DNA of 5,672 nucleotides from the NCBI GenBank assembly GCA_013140415.1, contig JABFSW010000001.1, positions 1 to 5,672 of the forward strand. The letters are read 5' to 3'. This DNA is from Nitrosarchaeum sp. (GTDB lineage Archaea; Thermoproteota; Nitrososphaeria; Nitrososphaerales; Nitrosopumilaceae). A model generated the notes under the pieces. That model searched no databases. It saw only the letters and a program-made list of their open reading frames with translations, and had not been told where the DNA came from. Below, piece after piece: positions 1 through 5,672 of the stretch; the first letter of the stretch is position 1, and every line of letters starts with the position of its first letter. A program made the translations under genes and the position numbers.

Positions 1-743
1 GAGTAAATCAAATCAAAGAGTTCACGAGAGGTCATAACTGCAGCTTCAGGATTTCCAACACCTGGAGCATATGCAGGATCCAATACATCAAGATCAAAAC
101 TAGTATACATTGAATCAAATGAAGATACAAATTCCTTTAAAAGATGAGGACCTTTTCCTTCGCGTACTTGTCTATCAGAGATTGTTTTTATGTTATGTTC
201 TTTTAGAAATTCTAGTTCTTCTTTTACAAATGCACGTGCACCAACGTGTAAGATATTATCTGCACCTCTTTTTTCTACAATTCTTCTAAGATAAGCAGCA
301 TGACTTAGTTTGGTGTTTGCATATTCATCACGCAGGTCATAATGAGCATCAAATACAACATAGCCAGTTTCTTTTGGGAAACTCATGTATGTACCATATG
401 TGAGAGAGTGTTCACCGCCTAAAATGAACAATTGCCTGTTCTTTGCAACTAGCTCTTTTGTGATTTTGCCAACCATGTCAATCATCTCACTTGCCGAAAC
501 TGTATGAGTTGTATTTCCTAAATCTTCAATGTTCACATCTTCCAGATCAATGCCAAATTGAGGATGAAATATCTCAATATTGTTAAATGCGTCACGAATT
601 ACATCAGGTCCGAATCTGCATCCAGGTTTGTAAGAGTGAGTAGAGTCAAAAGGGATTCCAAATACAGTTGCCACAGGCTCAGAATTATCACCAGACGCGG
701 TGATCATTGGATTTCTGTTCATGTATAAATCAAGAAAACTCAT
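1..743 (-). CDS. speB: Ureohydrolase, agmatinase-like (C-terminus cut by window edge)
   Basis: This is a binuclear manganese ureohydrolase of the arginase/agmatinase family. Agmatinase hydrolyses agmatine to putrescine and urea in the cytoplasm. 247 residues are visible; family members usually have about 290-310, so the missing end is short. The metal-binding signatures are intact and in order: GGEHS (H112), DAHYD (D132, H134, D136), SHAAYLRR (H148 region) and SFDLDVLDP (D217, D219), followed by APGVGNPE with the conserved Glu at 233. The start ATG lies 2 bases after the thrS stop, and a GGTG just upstream, inside the end of thrS, could serve as a weak ribosome binding site. It is therefore probably co-transcribed and translationally coupled with thrS. 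The family and catalytic competence are clear. Agmatine as substrate is inferred from the usual archaeal member; arginase, guanidinobutyrase or guanidinase activity cannot be excluded from motifs alone. Confidence 0.9.
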   Translation of the reverse strand, partial: MSFLDLYMNRNPMITASGDNSEPVATVFGIPFDSTHSYKPGCRFGPDVIRDAFNNIEIFHPQFGIDLEDVNIEDLGNTTHTVSASEMIDMVGKITKELVAKNRQLFILGGEHSLTYGTYMSFPKETGYVVFDAHYDLRDEYANTKLSHAAYLRRIVEKRGADNILHVGARAFVKEELEFLKEHNIKTISDRQVREGKGPHLLKEFVSSFDSMYTSFDLDVLDPAYAPGVGNPEAAVMTSRELFDLIY

Positions 744-745
744 TT

Positions 746-2620
746 TTACACCATCAGTTGTGGTCTCTGTGAGAGGTACTTTGGAAGGTTTAGCCCAGTG
801 AATGGTTTGTCTTTTGTTTGCTCACTTACTTCATTAATAAAATTATTAAATGTCAATTCTCTAACATCTCCTGTTTGTCTATCTCGAATACTTAGATTTT
901 CCGAATTTGCTTCTTTTTCTCCAATTACAATAGTATAGCGAACCCAATCTTTTTCTGCATCTCTGATTCTTTTTCCGATACTTTCGTTTCTATCATCAAT
1001 GTCAACTCGTATATTGTGAGATGATATTTTATCAGCCAAAGTATCACATATGCCAGAGAACTCTTCTTTTAGTGGAATTACACGCACTTGTGTTGGGGCA
1101 AGCCATAGTTGGAACTGAGGTTTTCGTCCTTCCTTGATGTCTTGTGCTGCCTTTTCCAATAGTACGTAGATTATTCTCTCAATTGCACCGCTTGGAGAGT
1201 TGTGTAAAATTATAGGATGTTTACGAACATTGTGTTCATCTACAAATTCAATTCCATAACGATTTCCATTTTCAACATCTATTTGATCAGTGGAAAGTGC
1301 CGAGGCTTTTCCCATGTTATCGATAAAGTTAAACTCCCATTTTAAAACAAAATAAAAGAATTTTTCTTTCCACATTTCGACTAGTACTGGTCTACCATGT
1401 TTCTTAACTAGTTCTTCAATGGAAGACTTGTTTTCATTATAGAAATCATCAGTGAATCGAATTGCCATTTCATAGTCAGAGTCTGTAATGCCAAGTTCTT
1501 TTAGAACATCACGTGACAAGTCAAATCTAACTTTGATTTCTTGAATAGATTGCTCAATGTCTTTGCAAAAGGCATGACAATCAGGCATGGTAAACGCGCG
1601 CAGTCGTCTCAATCCCACTAGTTCTCCAGATTGTTCACGCCTGAAACTATAACGAGTTAACTCGTATAATCTGTAGGGTAAATTCTTGTATGACATTTGA
1701 TATTCATTTGCCATTAGAAATTGACCAAAACATGCAGCAAATCTCAAAAATAGCTTTTTCCCTTCTGAATCAATATTGTATTGTCTTGCCGGAAATCTAT
1801 TGAAATAACTAACCATACTTGGATGATGAGAATCATACATAATTGGAGTCTCAACTTCATATCCGCCATACTCTTTGACTCTGTCAGTGACATATCGTTC
1901 GATGAGTGATTTAATCAAACGGCCATTTGGAAAAAAGCGCATGTTTCCAGAATCAGAAGCTGGTTCATAGTCTGCAATTGCCATTTTTCTCATCAATGCA
2001 ACATGTGGTGGAGGTTCATCTACAGCTCTCTTTTTTGCAGATTCATATTTTGCAAGCACTTCAAGTTTTGGATGTTTTGAAAAATTAAAATCACCAATAT
2101 TACTCAAGGTTCCATCTGGTGAAAGTATTTTCCAATAAGATGTGATTTTTGATTCACCTTTTAGAGCATCAGAAGTCATTTCCTTGTCTTCGTTTGAACT
2201 TTTTTCTCCAGTACTTTCTTTTGTTACAACTTTGGAGCTTTCAGCAAGGGGATGCCCCTTTACTTGAATTTTGTATGATTTGGTCCAACCAAATGGAGAA
2301 TGAGAGACTTCCAACTCAGATGCAGAAGACTCCATTTCTTTAAGTAAGGATAATGCGGTTGAAGGGGTTGCCAAATTTGAGCTAAGATGAGCATATGGAT
2401 ATAACAGTAATTTTTTACAACCAATTTTTTCCATAGAATTTTTTATTTGAGTTATTGCATTTTGTGCAACAGAAGAATCATCTCCTTGTTCAATGGCTAT
2501 AAATGCAACAACAACTTCCTCTAGTCTTTTTGTTTCAGGGGTAATCTCCTCAGCACTTTTGATCTCTTTTTTTGTAGGAGTGTATTCTATACTGTCACAA
2601 TGTAATTGTAATATACGCAC
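746..2620 (-). CDS. thrS: Threonyl-tRNA synthetase, archaeal type with DTD-like editing domain
   Basis: It charges tRNA-Thr with threonine in the cytoplasm. All 624 residues are present, the usual length for full-length archaeal ThrRS. Residues 1 to about 135 form the archaeal D-Tyr-tRNA-deacylase-like domain that removes mischarged serine; YPYAHLSS (H78) and VKGHPLAE (K121) match its editing site. A charged Ser/Glu/Lys-rich linker covers about 135-160. The class II catalytic core follows: motif 1 near 238-263, motif 2 as SFRRE (325-329) with RRLRAFT, and motif 3 as GAIER (478-482). The zinc ligands are C297, H349 (DCHAFC) and H473 (ILHNSP). The anticodon-binding domain runs from about 505 to the end, with a typical YLSQRP tail. 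The start is GTG, not ATG. No ATG, GTG or TTG lies between it and an upstream in-frame stop, and the N-terminus RILQLHCDSIEY fits archaeal homologues. It is followed 2 bases later by the ureohydrolase. Confidence 0.97.
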   Translation of the reverse strand: MRILQLHCDSIEYTPTKKEIKSAEEITPETKRLEEVVVAFIAIEQGDDSSVAQNAITQIKNSMEKIGCKKLLLYPYAHLSSNLATPSTALSLLKEMESSASELEVSHSPFGWTKSYKIQVKGHPLAESSKVVTKESTGEKSSNEDKEMTSDALKGESKITSYWKILSPDGTLSNIGDFNFSKHPKLEVLAKYESAKKRAVDEPPPHVALMRKMAIADYEPASDSGNMRFFPNGRLIKSLIERYVTDRVKEYGGYEVETPIMYDSHHPSMVSYFNRFPARQYNIDSEGKKLFLRFAACFGQFLMANEYQMSYKNLPYRLYELTRYSFRREQSGELVGLRRLRAFTMPDCHAFCKDIEQSIQEIKVRFDLSRDVLKELGITDSDYEMAIRFTDDFYNENKSSIEELVKKHGRPVLVEMWKEKFFYFVLKWEFNFIDNMGKASALSTDQIDVENGNRYGIEFVDEHNVRKHPIILHNSPSGAIERIIYVLLEKAAQDIKEGRKPQFQLWLAPTQVRVIPLKEEFSGICDTLADKISSHNIRVDIDDRNESIGKRIRDAEKDWVRYTIVIGEKEANSENLSIRDRQTGDVRELTFNNFINEVSEQTKDKPFTGLNLPKYLSQRPQLMV

Positions 2621-2643
2621 AATCTCAAACCAAATAATAATTG

Positions 2644-2652
2644 AATTAAATC
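2644..2652 (-). promoter_or_regulatory. Candidate TATA box for thrS
   Basis: Read on the minus strand this is ATTTAATTC, centred about 28 bases upstream of the thrS GTG. That spacing would place the transcription start at or very near the start codon, as in leaderless archaeal mRNAs. No convincing Shine-Dalgarno precedes the GTG, which agrees with this. The surroundings are AT-rich, so a chance match is possible. Confidence 0.3.
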
Positions 2653-2724
2653 TTTGGCTAGTTTTCCCTACAATGTGATGTAAAAGGCCTTAGAACATGC
2701 CTGATTTTGAAGTTTTCAGATGAT

Positions 2725-2730
2725 AAAAAA
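2725..2730 (-). terminator. Oligo-T candidate terminator after the RusA-like gene
   Basis: A run of six T on the minus strand lies about 30 bases after the stop codon of the RusA-like gene and before the thrS promoter region. Archaeal intrinsic termination relies on such T-tracts without needing a hairpin. This supports separate transcription of the two genes, though one T6 tract in AT-rich DNA is weak evidence. Confidence 0.3.
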
Positions 2731-2759
2731 GCACACATACCAAATAGAGACATCTATCG

Positions 2760-3161
2760 TCAATCCCATTCATATATAGAAAAAGAAAACTCTTCCTTTT
2801 CATCTTTTTTGACTATGCTTTTTTCCAATATTATTCTGTGAATCAGATTAGTATTAGTCACAATTTCCAATCCTTTTAGGGCATCTTTCTTTGAAGACAT
2901 TTCTTCTCCAAGAATTTTGATGACATTATTTGAAAGACCATCTAGATCTTTTTTGGTGTGTGTTGCCTTGTGTAGGAAAAAAGTAATACTAATTGACAGG
3001 GGCTTTCCTGCACATCTTTTTTTTACATTATCAACGTTCTTGCCTAGTTTGGTAAGAATAGCTTCACGAATCATTAATTTGGTTTCTTTAGCTTTTTTTC
3101 CTGCAGCTACTGGAACTAGTCCACTTACCTTGATATTTTGTAGTAAAACATCGCCTTTCAT
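2760..3161 (-). CDS. RusA-like Holliday junction resolvase family protein
   Basis: A 133-residue protein whose middle resembles the RusA fold, a small dimeric endonuclease that cuts Holliday junctions. The segment GKPLSISITFFLH (52-64) followed by KKDLDGLSNNVIKIL (70-84) lines up with RusA's hydrophobic strand and its RRRDLDNLQKAAFDAL motif. The two metal-binding aspartates are kept as D72 and D74. By the same alignment the catalytic lysine of RusA becomes Asn (N78), and the DDAQ stretch holding the third aspartate becomes TNTN (102-105). It could therefore be a divergent nuclease, a binding-only protein or an inactive relative. The C-terminus is charged (KKDEKEE) and then forms a likely final strand. 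ATG at 3161 is the only start, since an in-frame TAA lies eight codons upstream with no alternative between. I see no Shine-Dalgarno, and a TATA-like element fits a leaderless transcript. The gene itself is likely real; the RusA assignment was made by eye. Confidence 0.72.
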   Translation of the reverse strand: MKGDVLLQNIKVSGLVPVAAGKKAKETKLMIREAILTKLGKNVDNVKKRCAGKPLSISITFFLHKATHTKKDLDGLSNNVIKILGEEMSSKKDALKGLEIVTNTNLIHRIILEKSIVKKDEKEEFSFSIYEWD

Positions 3162-3180
3162 GATATTCGTAAAAATAAGA

Positions 3181-3190
3181 TCAATTTAAT
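3181..3190 (-). promoter_or_regulatory. Candidate TATA box for the RusA-like gene
   Basis: On the minus strand this reads ATTAAATTGA, centred about 25 bases upstream of the ATG at 3161. As for thrS, the spacing suits a leaderless or very short-leader archaeal transcript, and there is no Shine-Dalgarno. It is a weak match in AT-rich sequence. Confidence 0.3.
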
Positions 3191-3195
3191 TCGGG

Positions 3196-3229
3196 ATCAT
3201 AATAAAATATGATTGAAAAGTTTACTTTT
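3196..3229. repeat. Two small adjacent inverted repeats upstream of the RusA-like promoter
   Basis: ATCATA (3196-3201) and TATGAT (3208-3213) form a 6-base stem with a 6-base loop. Directly after it, AAAAG (3216-3220) and CTTTT (3225-3229) form a second stem with a 4-base loop. They lie just upstream of the TATA-like box of the RusA-like gene, where an activator or repressor could bind. Both are AT-rich and short, so chance formation is quite possible. Confidence 0.25.
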
Positions 3230-3271
3230 TGAATTATTTAATAAAATACATGGTTACACATGAATCATACA

Positions 3272-3283
3272 AGTCACGTGACT
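3272..3283. promoter_or_regulatory. Perfect 12-base palindrome, possible operator
   Basis: AGTCACGTGACT is a perfect 12-base palindrome, unusually GC-rich for this intergenic DNA. It lies in the gap between the 112-residue gene and the RusA-like gene, about 110 bases upstream of the latter's start and next to an oligo-T tract. With no spacer at its centre it suits a homodimeric DNA-binding protein better than an RNA hairpin. The cognate regulator is unknown. Confidence 0.35.
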
Positions 3284-3289
3284 ATTTTT

Positions 3290-3295
3290 AAAAAA
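3290..3295 (-). terminator. Oligo-T candidate terminator after the 112-residue gene
   Basis: Six T in a row on the minus strand, about 57 bases after the stop at 3352, are followed by AAAAAT and then the 12-base palindrome. This may end transcription of the 112-residue gene before the RusA-like gene begins. The evidence is composition only. Confidence 0.3.
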
Positions 3296-3351
3296 GGTAA
3301 TCGTACAGGCATGAATCTGTTATTATTTGATAAGATATAGAATCAGGTCTT

Positions 3352-3690
3352 TTATTTTTCAATCCGATCTCGTAATGTAATGATTGATCGTAAAATTAAT
3401 CCAGATACACCCAAATTTGATATGAGAAACTGCACCGTACGATTAAGTGAATCTTCTCCACGAAATCCTTCATCATAAATCATCTCTACTGACCCCTTAT
3501 CAGTTTCAACAAAGGATGTGATTAAGGAATATGGTCCCAATTTTTTATCTATTTTTTCCAGATAGAGACGAAGTTCAACTTTATGTACGGAAAATCCTTG
3601 CTCTACAAAATTACCTGAAGAAAACAACACTTCAACACTGTCAGGTTTACGGTTTATTCTTTGAGGATTATGTAAATCAATAATATTCAT
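3352..3690 (-). CDS. Hypothetical protein, 112 residues
   Basis: I do not recognise this protein. It has no signal peptide, no membrane segment and no cysteines, so it is probably a soluble cytoplasmic protein. The sequence suggests a small alpha/beta fold: likely strands at VEVLFSS (19-25), KVELRLYLE (37-45) and SVEMIYD (67-73), and a hydrophobic C-terminal helix from about 85 to 108 with a charged end (RDRIEK). ATG at 3690 is the only possible start, because upstream in the same frame a stop (TGA) is reached before any ATG, GTG or TTG. A GGAGG lies 12 bases before the ATG, which supports translation and sets this gene apart from its leaderless-looking neighbours. It is the first gene of the minus-strand block, facing the CBS-TrkH gene across a shared intergenic region. 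A lineage-restricted conserved protein is the likeliest explanation. Confidence 0.65.
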   Translation of the reverse strand: MNIIDLHNPQRINRKPDSVEVLFSSGNFVEQGFSVHKVELRLYLEKIDKKLGPYSLITSFVETDKGSVEMIYDEGFRGEDSLNRTVQFLISNLGVSGLILRSIITLRDRIEK

Positions 3691-4014
3691 TTTATGGAAT
3701 AGCCTCCAAAATGCTGTTCAAAATTTGTCAGTTTAATCTCAAGATAAGATAAATGATTCAGAGTTTAAAGTTTAGTCTGAAACGTTATGTGTTTTGGAAC
3801 ATCATATTAGCACAGAATCATTCTACACGGGATTTTTTGAACATGGATTTGGAATAATGGTAAATGAGACATGTAAGAAATAAAATTTTTACATTCACAT
3901 AAAGCAAAAACAGTGATTAGATCGCATTTATTTTGAGATCATATGACACAAGCTTAATCTGTAGTAATTCTGGATTCAGAATAATTGTCACAAGAAAAGA
4001 ATCTCACAGATTAC
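3691..4014. other. Divergent intergenic region, 324 bases
   Basis: This AT-rich gap must hold the promoters of both the 112-residue gene (minus) and the CBS-TrkH gene (plus). For the minus gene, TATA-like candidates are near 3744-3753 and 3768-3778. For the plus gene, TTAATC at 3954-3959 would suit a start at 3985, and AATAATT near 3981-3986 a start at 4015. None stands out. GATTCAGA occurs twice in direct orientation (3755-3762 and 3973-3980). A short plus-strand frame opens after a TAG at 3773 and closes at TAA 3881-3883. Its end, FYTGFFEHGFGIMVNE, looks protein-like but it has only a TTG (3794) as start and about 29 codons, so I do not call it a gene. I see no tRNA or recognisable ncRNA. 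Confidence 0.5.
3703..3707 (-). promoter_or_regulatory. Shine-Dalgarno of the 112-residue gene
   Basis: GGAGG on the minus strand, a full match to the archaeal anti-Shine-Dalgarno core, ends 12 bases before the ATG at 3690. The spacing is a little longer than usual. It implies an mRNA with a leader, unlike the two genes downstream. Confidence 0.5.
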
Positions 4015-5672
4015 TTGAGTAAAAAAGTATCACAGTATTATAGACCCAATATTCTAATGCTAGCTGAATCAGTAAAGCTTTCAGAAGCATGTACCATATT
4101 AAAAAAGAAAGATGTCGATGAGATCATCGTAGTTGATGATTCGTATAATCCTATAGGAATAGTTACAGATGAAGATATTTTAACAAAAATAAGCGAATCT
4201 CTTGTCAATCCTTCCAAAACAACATTAGGAGATATTATGGTGTTTCCTTTAATTTCAATCAAAGAAGACCAAATTATTTCAGAAGCACTTGAATTAATGC
4301 GGGAGAGAAAAATTAGAAAACTAGCAGTAATGTCAAACAGTAATTTAGTTGTAGGAATACTTTACTTGGATACAATAGTTAATCTTGTTAAAAAATCATT
4401 GGTAAAACAACAAAAACAATCTACGCTTTGGGGGGTCATTTGGAATCTTGGCATTGTCTTACAATTTACAGGTGTCTTGATGTTTATTCCTGGAATTGTT
4501 GCAACGTTGCTAAATGATCCAATAGTTGCAACAGGAATATACCTAATGTCTGTCCTGCTCATAGTTTCTGGTTTTTTCATGAATTCCTATGGTGAAAAGC
4601 AACCCATCACATTAAGAGGAACTGCAATTCTGGTCTTTGCCAGCTTTATGATCTTAGTGCTGTTTGGCATGATACCTCAGCTTTTTGTAATACAATTTGA
4701 TTCCAGTGATCCTATAGAATTATTTGCAGATGGATTTTTTGAAAGTTCGGCAGGATTTACAACGGGCGGATATTCACTAGTACCAAATCCAGAAGACTTG
4801 CCAAGAAGCTTTACATTTTATCGTGGTTATGCTCAATTTGTTGGTGGACTAAGCTTCATCTATTTGATTGTAACTGCGTTTTATTCAGAAAAAAGAGTCA
4901 GCACAATGAAAGGATTCATTTCAGGAAATATTCCGCATCTAAAAGAATTATTTGCAATAATCACAATCATCTTTTCTATTTATGCAATAATCATTGCACT
5001 ACTTTTGTTCTATTTAGGTGGTGGAGAAATATTAGACGATTTTGCTCTGGCGTTTAGTGCACTATCTACTGGAGGTACAAGTCCAGACTCTAAAATATTT
5101 CAGGGATTTACAACGCCAGAATATGTTGTGATGATTGCTGGAATGATACTTGGTGCACTACCATTTGGTTTTCATTATGCATTTGTTAGAACAAAATTTC
5201 TTTCAATTAACTTGACAAAAGAAGTTGTAGTTTATTTGAGTCTTTTAGCAATTTTTTGTATCATATTCATATTATCAATGGATGCAAATTGGTTGGATAG
5301 TATATTCAATATAGTTTCAGCAAGTACCACCACAGGATTCCAAACAATAAATTTTGAGAATTTGAACCCAATAGCATTTACCGTCATTATTATGGCCATG
5401 ACAATAGGAGGATGTGGATTTTCGACAGCTGGAGGCATAAAGATTTTCAGATTTATGCAATTAGCTAAATTGAGGCATATTTTTAACATAAAATCTGTCA
5501 AGATATCAGAATCAGATAGAAAAGACATCATAATTGGAATTATAATATTGGCAACAGAGATCATCATTCCATTATTAGTTGCAACATACATGGCTTCTAT
5601 GGGATATGACTTTCAAAATGCATTCTTTGATGGTGTCTCTGCAATAACAACCACAGGGCATGGAGCAGGAAC
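4015..5672 (+). CDS. CBS-domain pair fused to TrkH/KtrB-type potassium transporter (3' end cut)
   Basis: A potassium uptake membrane protein of the TrkH/KtrB/HKT superfamily with an N-terminal CBS pair. 552 residues are visible. CBS1 covers about 3-60 and has the nucleotide-binding signature GIVTDED (T51, D54). CBS2 covers about 70-125, but its equivalent GILYLDT (114-120) lacks the Thr and Asp. Membrane segments begin near W138. The four pore loops are SSAGFTTGG (G247), SALSTGGTS (G353), SASTTTGF (G441) and AITTTGHGAG (G548). A glycine at every filter position predicts K+ selectivity. FVGGLS and the broken-helix segment GGCGFSTAGGIK (465-476) are typical of the family. Only the last helix and tail are missing. 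The start is uncertain: ATG 4057 would cut into CBS1, so TTG 4015 is preferred, with TTG 3985 also in frame after a stop at 3982. No TrkA/KtrA partner is in the window. Confidence 0.9.
   Translation, partial: MSKKVSQYYRPNILMLAESVKLSEACTILKKKDVDEIIVVDDSYNPIGIVTDEDILTKISESLVNPSKTTLGDIMVFPLISIKEDQIISEALELMRERKIRKLAVMSNSNLVVGILYLDTIVNLVKKSLVKQQKQSTLWGVIWNLGIVLQFTGVLMFIPGIVATLLNDPIVATGIYLMSVLLIVSGFFMNSYGEKQPITLRGTAILVFASFMILVLFGMIPQLFVIQFDSSDPIELFADGFFESSAGFTTGGYSLVPNPEDLPRSFTFYRGYAQFVGGLSFIYLIVTAFYSEKRVSTMKGFISGNIPHLKELFAIITIIFSIYAIIIALLLFYLGGGEILDDFALAFSALSTGGTSPDSKIFQGFTTPEYVVMIAGMILGALPFGFHYAFVRTKFLSINLTKEVVVYLSLLAIFCIIFILSMDANWLDSIFNIVSASTTTGFQTINFENLNPIAFTVIIMAMTIGGCGFSTAGGIKIFRFMQLAKLRHIFNIKSVKISESDRKDIIIGIIILATEIIIPLLVATYMASMGYDFQNAFFDGVSAITTTGHGAG

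Noticed and set aside
2149..2343. Plus-strand frame of 64 codons inside thrS
   Set aside because: It lies entirely within the well-supported thrS coding sequence on the other strand and shows no family features.
2493..2678. Plus-strand frame of 61 codons with a hydrophobic stretch, over the thrS start
   Set aside because: Most of it overlaps the conserved ThrRS editing domain. The hydrophobicity comes from the complement of charged codons, and no ribosome binding site is evident.
2684..2691. AAGGCCTT palindrome upstream of thrS
   Set aside because: Only 8 bases, does not extend, and sits at no meaningful distance from the promoter; likely chance.
2621..2759. Possible T-box-like or structured leader before thrS
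   Set aside because: No convincing stem-loops or T-box consensus were seen, T-boxes are a bacterial mechanism, and the TATA spacing suggests that thrS has almost no leader.
2917..3189. Plus-strand frame of 90 codons opposite the RusA-like gene
   Set aside because: The minus-strand frame has the RusA-like motif and a clean unique start. The plus frame is rich in Phe, Ser and Leu, as expected of an antisense shadow of Lys/Glu-rich coding sequence.
3755..3980. Direct repeat GATTCAGA (3755-3762 and 3973-3980)
   Set aside because: Eight bases repeated once over 200 bases of AT-rich DNA is close to chance; no further copies with regular spacing.
4038..5591. Three minus-strand frames (4038-4262, 4362-4580, 5232-5591) opposite the CBS-TrkH gene
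   Set aside because: The plus strand is a single continuous frame with CBS and all four TrkH pore motifs, so the minus frames are shadows.

Overview
The window looks like a stretch of archaeal chromosome, most likely from an ammonia-oxidising Nitrososphaerota (Thaumarchaeota) of the Nitrosopumilus type. The evidence is the archaeal form of threonyl-tRNA synthetase with its DTD-like editing domain, the low-GC composition (about two thirds A+T by eye), compact genes with short AT-rich gaps, start codons preceded by TATA-like boxes at leaderless spacing, and no bacterial-style promoters. The genus is inferred from general character and not from a database match.

Positions 1-3690 are all read from the minus strand. 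In transcription order there is an unrecognised 112-residue protein (3690-3352), a small RusA-like protein (3161-2760), threonyl-tRNA synthetase thrS (2620-746) and an agmatinase-type ureohydrolase (743-1, cut by the window edge). Only thrS and the ureohydrolase are tightly coupled, with 2 bases between them. The other two genes each have an AT-rich gap before the next gene, with TATA-like boxes and oligo-T stretches, so they are probably separate transcripts.

A 324-base divergent intergenic region (3691-4014) separates this block from one large plus-strand gene. That gene starts near 4015 and runs off the right edge. It encodes an N-terminal pair of CBS domains fused to a TrkH/KtrB-type potassium transporter. 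All four pore-loop glycines are visible. The last transmembrane helix is outside the window.

The most interesting item is the CBS-TrkH fusion, which would put a cytoplasmic ligand-sensing module directly on the channel subunit. It could supplement or replace the separate TrkA/KtrA ring. Second is the RusA-like protein, which keeps two of the catalytic aspartates but appears to lack the third and the catalytic lysine. I see no CRISPR array, tRNA or rRNA gene, insertion sequence or prophage signature.
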